64,000 bases of DNA from Curtobacterium sp. ISL-83 (GTDB taxonomy: Bacteria > Actinomycetota > Actinomycetes > Actinomycetales > Microbacteriaceae), in NCBI RefSeq assembly GCF_018613895.1, contig NZ_JAGGPH010000007.1, positions 248,001 through 312,000 of the forward strand, given 5' to 3'. Position numbers and translations under genes: made by a program. The notes under the pieces were generated by a model. That model saw only the letters and a program-made list of their open reading frames with translations, did no database searches and was not told where the DNA came from. Position 1 is the stretch's first letter. Each line of letters starts with the position of its first letter. Shown here piece by piece: positions 61,297 through 64,000 of the stretch.

Positions 61297-62454
61297 TCAG
61301 CGACGGCCGAGCACCACGAGCGTGACGTCACGGTCCACACCACGGGCCGGAAGCCGCTCGCGGACCCGTTCCACCAGGGCCGCCGCGTCCGGGACCTCGC
61401 GTGCGAGGTCGACGAGCGCGTCCAGGTCGTCGATCCCGTCGAGTGCGAAGACGCCCGGCGTGCACAGCAGGATGCGGTCGCCGGGCTCGAGGTCGAGCGC
61501 ACCGGCAGAGCGGGGCACGGACGTCGGCTGGAGCCCGATCGGCAGGTCCGGCGAGCGCAGCACGCGGGCATCGCCGTCCGCGCCGAGGTGCACCGCCAGA
61601 CCGTGGCCGGCGTCGCCGTAGGCGACGTGGCCGGAGTCGGGGGCGAGTCGCAGGTGGAAGAGCGAGCCGATGGCGTCCGCAGCGGACAGGTCGGCGGTGA
61701 TCTGCGCCTCCAGTCCCGGCATGGCGTCCTCCATCGGGACGTCCGTCCTGGCGACGACGGCGCCCCGGACGGCCGATGCGAGCAGGCCGGACGCGCTGCC
61801 TCCGGCGGCGATGGCGCCGACGGTCACGTGCAGAGCGCCGTCCTCGGCGAGCCGCCAGTCGAGGACGTCGCCGCCCCCGCCGGGACGGGCGACGCGGAGC
61901 GCCTCGAGGTCGTGGCCCGCGACGTCCACCCGCTCGGGGACGAGTCCGTCGAGGACGCGCTGGACCTGCCCGCGGTCGATCTCCTGGCTGAGTTCCCGTT
62001 CGGCCCAGCGCGCCAGGTCACCGAGGAGCGCCAGGTCGGTCGCGGTGAGCTCCCGGGGGGCCGCGTCCATGATGCAGAGCGTCCCGACCCGGGTGCCGTC
62101 GAGCGTCGACAGCGGCGCCCCGGCGTAGAACCGGAGCCCGCGTTCCGTGACGGCCTTCAGGTCGCTGAACCGCGGGTCGAGCGACGCGTCCGGCACGATC
62201 AGGGGTTCGTCGCTCAGGACCGTGGCGGCGCAGAAGGTCTGTTCTGCGGGTCCGGTCAGCCCGTGCGGGGCTCCCTGGGCCGACTGCGCGGTCACCAGGT
62301 CGTGGTGCACGAGGTTCAGGAACGTCAGCGGGACGCCGAACGCCTCCTGGGTCATCCGCGTGATGCGGTCGAACCGCTCCTCGGGGCCGCTGCCGAGGAC
62401 GCCGAGCGCCTCGACCAGGGCAGTGCGGTGCGTGGCGGCGTCAGGCGGGGTCAT
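61297..62454 (-). CDS. GAF domain protein with degenerate PP2C/RsbU-like phosphatase domain
   Basis: A 385-residue protein. Residues about 15-165 are a GAF domain ([46 protein letters not shown]). Residues about 180-385 follow the SpoIIE/RsbU phosphatase fold, but metal-site residues are changed: GDxxGHG is [11 protein letters not shown] is TPGV and the final DD is DRD. Only GGD near residue 195 is kept. Probably a pseudophosphatase or sensor. ATG 62454 overlaps the ThuA stop (ATGA). Confidence 0.82.
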   Translation of the reverse strand: MTPPDAATHRTALVEALGVLGSGPEERFDRITRMTQEAFGVPLTFLNLVHHDLVTAQSAQGAPHGLTGPAEQTFCAATVLSDEPLIVPDASLDPRFSDLKAVTERGLRFYAGAPLSTLDGTRVGTLCIMDAAPRELTATDLALLGDLARWAERELSQEIDRGQVQRVLDGLVPERVDVAGHDLEALRVARPGGGGDVLDWRLAEDGALHVTVGAIAAGGSASGLLASAVRGAVVARTDVPMEDAMPGLEAQITADLSAADAIGSLFHLRLAPDSGHVAYGDAGHGLAVHLGADGDARVLRSPDLPIGLQPTSVPRSAGALDLEPGDRILLCTPGVFALDGIDDLDALVDLAREVPDAAALVERVRERLPARGVDRDVTLVVLGRR

Positions 62455-63227
62455 GCCCCCTGTGTACTCGACCGCCCATCCAGGAACCAGTCACGCGGGT
62501 GCTCGTCGGCCGTCAACTCGCGTCGTGCGGACACCGGGCGCGCCCACTCGGCCGCGTTCGCGAGCACGCGCTGGATGTCCGGGTGGTGGTACACCGGGTA
62601 CTCCTGGTCGCCGGGCGAGAAGTAGAACATCCGGCCGAGGCCCCGGCGGTACGCGACGCCGGAGCGGAAGACCTCGCCGCCGGAGAAGGTCGACAGGAAG
62701 ACCTCCTCGTCCGGGCGCGGGATGTCGAAGTACTCCCCGTACATCTCCTGCCGCTCGATGACGATCGGGTGCGGGACGCCCGCGGCGATCGGGTGTTCGG
62801 GGGCGATCGTCCAGACGAGCTCCCGCTCGCCGTCGTTCCGCCACTTGAGCGAGCAGGTCGTACCCATCAGGCGCTTGAACGGCTTCGAGTAGTGGCCCGA
62901 GTGCAGCACCACCAGACCCATCCCGGCGTGCACGGCCTGGACCACGCGGTCGACGACCTCGTCCGAGACCTCGTCGTGGGCGGCGTGGCCCCACCAGAAC
63001 AGCACGTCGGCGGCTGTCAGTCGCTCGGCCGTCAGTCCGTGCTCGGGCTCCTGCAGCGTCGCCGTCGAGACGTCGGCGTGCGGGAGGTGGTCGCGGAGCG
63101 CCCCGGCCACGACGGTGTGGATGCCGTGCGGGTAGTGCTCGACGACCGTCGCGTCGCCGCGGGTCTCGTGCACGTTCTCGTTCCACACGACGATGTTCAG
63201 GGGACGGGGCTCGGTCGACGTCGACAT
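62451..63227 (-). CDS. ThuA domain protein (trehalose utilisation-like)
   Basis: A 258-residue protein of the ThuA family, a class I amidotransferase-like fold: [36 protein letters not shown] (as adjoining pieces), [26 protein letters not shown] and [28 protein letters not shown]. ThuA proteins work in trehalose or related sugar catabolism; the exact reaction is not settled. ATG 63227 has TAGCGT 7 nt upstream. Coupled to the GAF gene by an ATGA overlap. Confidence 0.9.
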   Translation of the reverse strand: MSTSTEPRPLNIVVWNENVHETRGDATVVEHYPHGIHTVVAGALRDHLPHADVSTATLQEPEHGLTAERLTAADVLFWWGHAAHDEVSDEVVDRVVQAVHAGMGLVVLHSGHYSKPFKRLMGTTCSLKWRNDGERELVWTIAPEHPIAAGVPHPIVIERQEMYGEYFDIPRPDEEVFLSTFSGGEVFRSGVAYRRGLGRMFYFSPGDQEYPVYHHPDIQRVLANAAEWARPVSARRELTADEHPRDWFLDGRSSTQGA

Positions 63228-63234
63228 GCTCCCG

Positions 63235-63240
63235 ACGCTA
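63235..63240 (-). promoter_or_regulatory. -10 hexamer TAGCGT, leaderless geometry
   Basis: Ends 7 nt before ATG 63227. Confidence 0.5.
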
Positions 63241-63300
63241 CCCGAGCGCGGGTCGAATCGATACGACGAGCGGTGTGTCGGGCGTCGTTCCGCCATCCTG

Positions 63301-63324
63301 CGCTCGGCGGCCGGCCGCCGAGCG
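63301..63324. repeat. 24-bp perfect palindrome and GCGGAAC words in the icd downstream region
   Basis: CGCTCGGCGGCC/GGCCGCCGAGCG is a perfect palindrome in the 293-bp gap between thuA-like and icd. Around it GCGGAAC or its complement GTTCCGC occurs at least four times (63288-63435). No open frame of interest is seen. Confidence 0.6.
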
Positions 63325-63461
63325 GGCGGAACGCGCCGCGCGCTGTCCGCCGAACGGGCACAACGCGCCGTTCAGGAGCATCGAGGGCGCCACAAATGGC
63401 CCGCTCGCGGAACGGCGACGGACCGCGGAACGTCCGATCGGGCGCAGGCGACCGCGACTCG

Positions 63462-63505
63462 GACGGGCGGAAGGCACGGTGCCAGCCGGCACCGCGCCTC
63501 CCGTC
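63462..63505 (-). terminator. GACGGGAGGCGCG-family palindrome T5
   Basis: GACGGGCGGAAGGCACGGTGCC pairs with GGCACCGCGCCTCCCGTC (three or so mismatches), 15 nt past the icd stop. The right arm keeps the family sequence exactly; the left arm has drifted. Confidence 0.72.
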
Positions 63506-63520
63506 TCGTCGTGGATGCGC

Positions 63521-64000
63521 CTACAGGGCCGCGAGCACCCCGTTGAGCGTGGCGGACGGACGCATGATCGCGCTCGTCTTGGCGTCGTCCGGCCGGTAGT
63601 ACCCGCCGATGTCGGCCGGGTGCCCCTGCACGGCGACGAGCTCGTCGACGATGGTCTGCTCCTGCTCGCCCAGGGCGCGGGCGATCTCGGCGAACGACGC
63701 CGCGAGCTCCTGGTCGGTGGTCTGCGCCGCGAGTTCCTCGGCCCAGTACTTCGCCAGGTAGAAGTGGCTGCCCCGGTTGTCGATCGTGCCGATCTTGCGG
63801 CCCGGCGAACGGTTCTCGTCGAGGAAGGTCCCGGTGGCGCGGTCGAGGGTCTCGCCGAGGATCTTCGCCCGCTCGTTGCCCGTGACGCCGGCGAGGTGCT
63901 CGAGCGACACCGCCAGCGCGAGGAACTCGCCGAGGCTGTCCCAGCGCAGGTAGTTCTGCTGCACGAGCTGCTGCACGTGCTTCGGCGCGGACCCGCCGGC
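63521..64000 (-). CDS. icd: Monomeric NADP-dependent isocitrate dehydrogenase (C-terminal part)
   Basis: The last 159 codons of a gene that continues past the right edge. The stretch [21 protein letters not shown] followed by [16 protein letters not shown] is the hallmark of monomeric (type II) isocitrate dehydrogenase, as are [31 protein letters not shown] and the end [27 protein letters not shown] (given in pieces of the family end motif). The enzyme turns isocitrate into 2-oxoglutarate in the citric acid cycle. Stop codon at 63521, then palindrome T5. Confidence 0.95.
   Translation of the reverse strand, partial: AGGSAPKHVQQLVQQNYLRWDSLGEFLALAVSLEHLAGVTGNERAKILGETLDRATGTFLDENRSPGRKIGTIDNRGSHFYLAKYWAEELAAQTTDQELAASFAEIARALGEQEQTIVDELVAVQGHPADIGGYYRPDDAKTSAIMRPSATLNGVLAAL

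Overview
This 64 kb window is GC-rich, densely coding chromosomal DNA from an actinobacterium. GTG starts are common, ATGA/GTGA stop-start overlaps link many genes, and many genes carry a TANNNT hexamer 6-8 nt before the start codon, the geometry of leaderless transcription. Gene content (monomeric isocitrate dehydrogenase, FolP2-type pterin enzyme, Kdp system with KdpF, actinobacterial PolA-like exonuclease/polymerase, OpuC-type osmoprotectant transporter) fits Microbacteriaceae, and Curtobacterium is my best guess; this is inference, not a database match. I see no phage, insertion sequence, CRISPR array, rRNA or tRNA.

Layout. 0-9 kb: an Ada/AlkA DNA-repair regulator cut by the window edge, a MOSC protein, a DJ-1/PfpI protein, a HAD phosphatase, a folE-folP2-RibD-like pterin operon, and a purine permease. 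9-15 kb: an SDR, a GH65 disaccharide phosphorylase with its beta-phosphoglucomutase partner, and an amino-acid permease. 15-19 kb: an alpha/beta hydrolase, a GNAT enzyme, and the formaldehyde-fixing pair hxlB-hxlA, divergent from an unusual ATPase-like/LuxR regulator across two abutting palindromes. 19-27 kb: the complete high-affinity potassium system kdpFABC-kdpDE, preceded by an overlapping 31-residue membrane ORF. 27-36 kb: an S53 peptidase, a WYL regulator with a VOC protein, rlmA with a GNAT gene, an SDR overlapped antisense by a MarR gene, an aldo/keto reductase and an acyltransferase. 36-44 kb: two small acidic paralogues, a GH92 mannosidase, a Ser/Thr kinase, a PAP2 phosphatase and a PolA-like polymerase. 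44-53 kb: serine dehydratase, a PspC protein, oxidoreductases, a phytoene-desaturase-like enzyme, and a MacB-type ABC exporter divergent from a TetR gene. 53-64 kb: an OpuC-like osmoprotectant importer, DinB and DUF6197-like genes, a phosphotransferase with a ScbR-like TetR regulator, a ThuA/GAF-pseudophosphatase pair, and the 3' part of monomeric icd.

The most unusual content is non-coding. Four intergenic clusters (about 1.1-1.6, 7.7-7.9, 16.4-17.0 and 42.2-42.5 kb) are built from one word, GAGACGCC/GGCGTCTC. All contain the same element: 10-nt inverted arms GAGACGCCGC and GCGGCGTCTC around a loop of exactly 8 nt whose sequence differs between clusters. Each cluster has its own tandem period (146, 70, 139, 19 bp). 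A second family, hairpins with arm GACGGGAGGCGCG, sits at gene ends, mostly between convergent genes, and looks like a dispersed bidirectional terminator. Working together, the genes point to a soil or plant-associated aerobe equipped for osmotic and potassium stress, formaldehyde detoxification and glycan or disaccharide scavenging.
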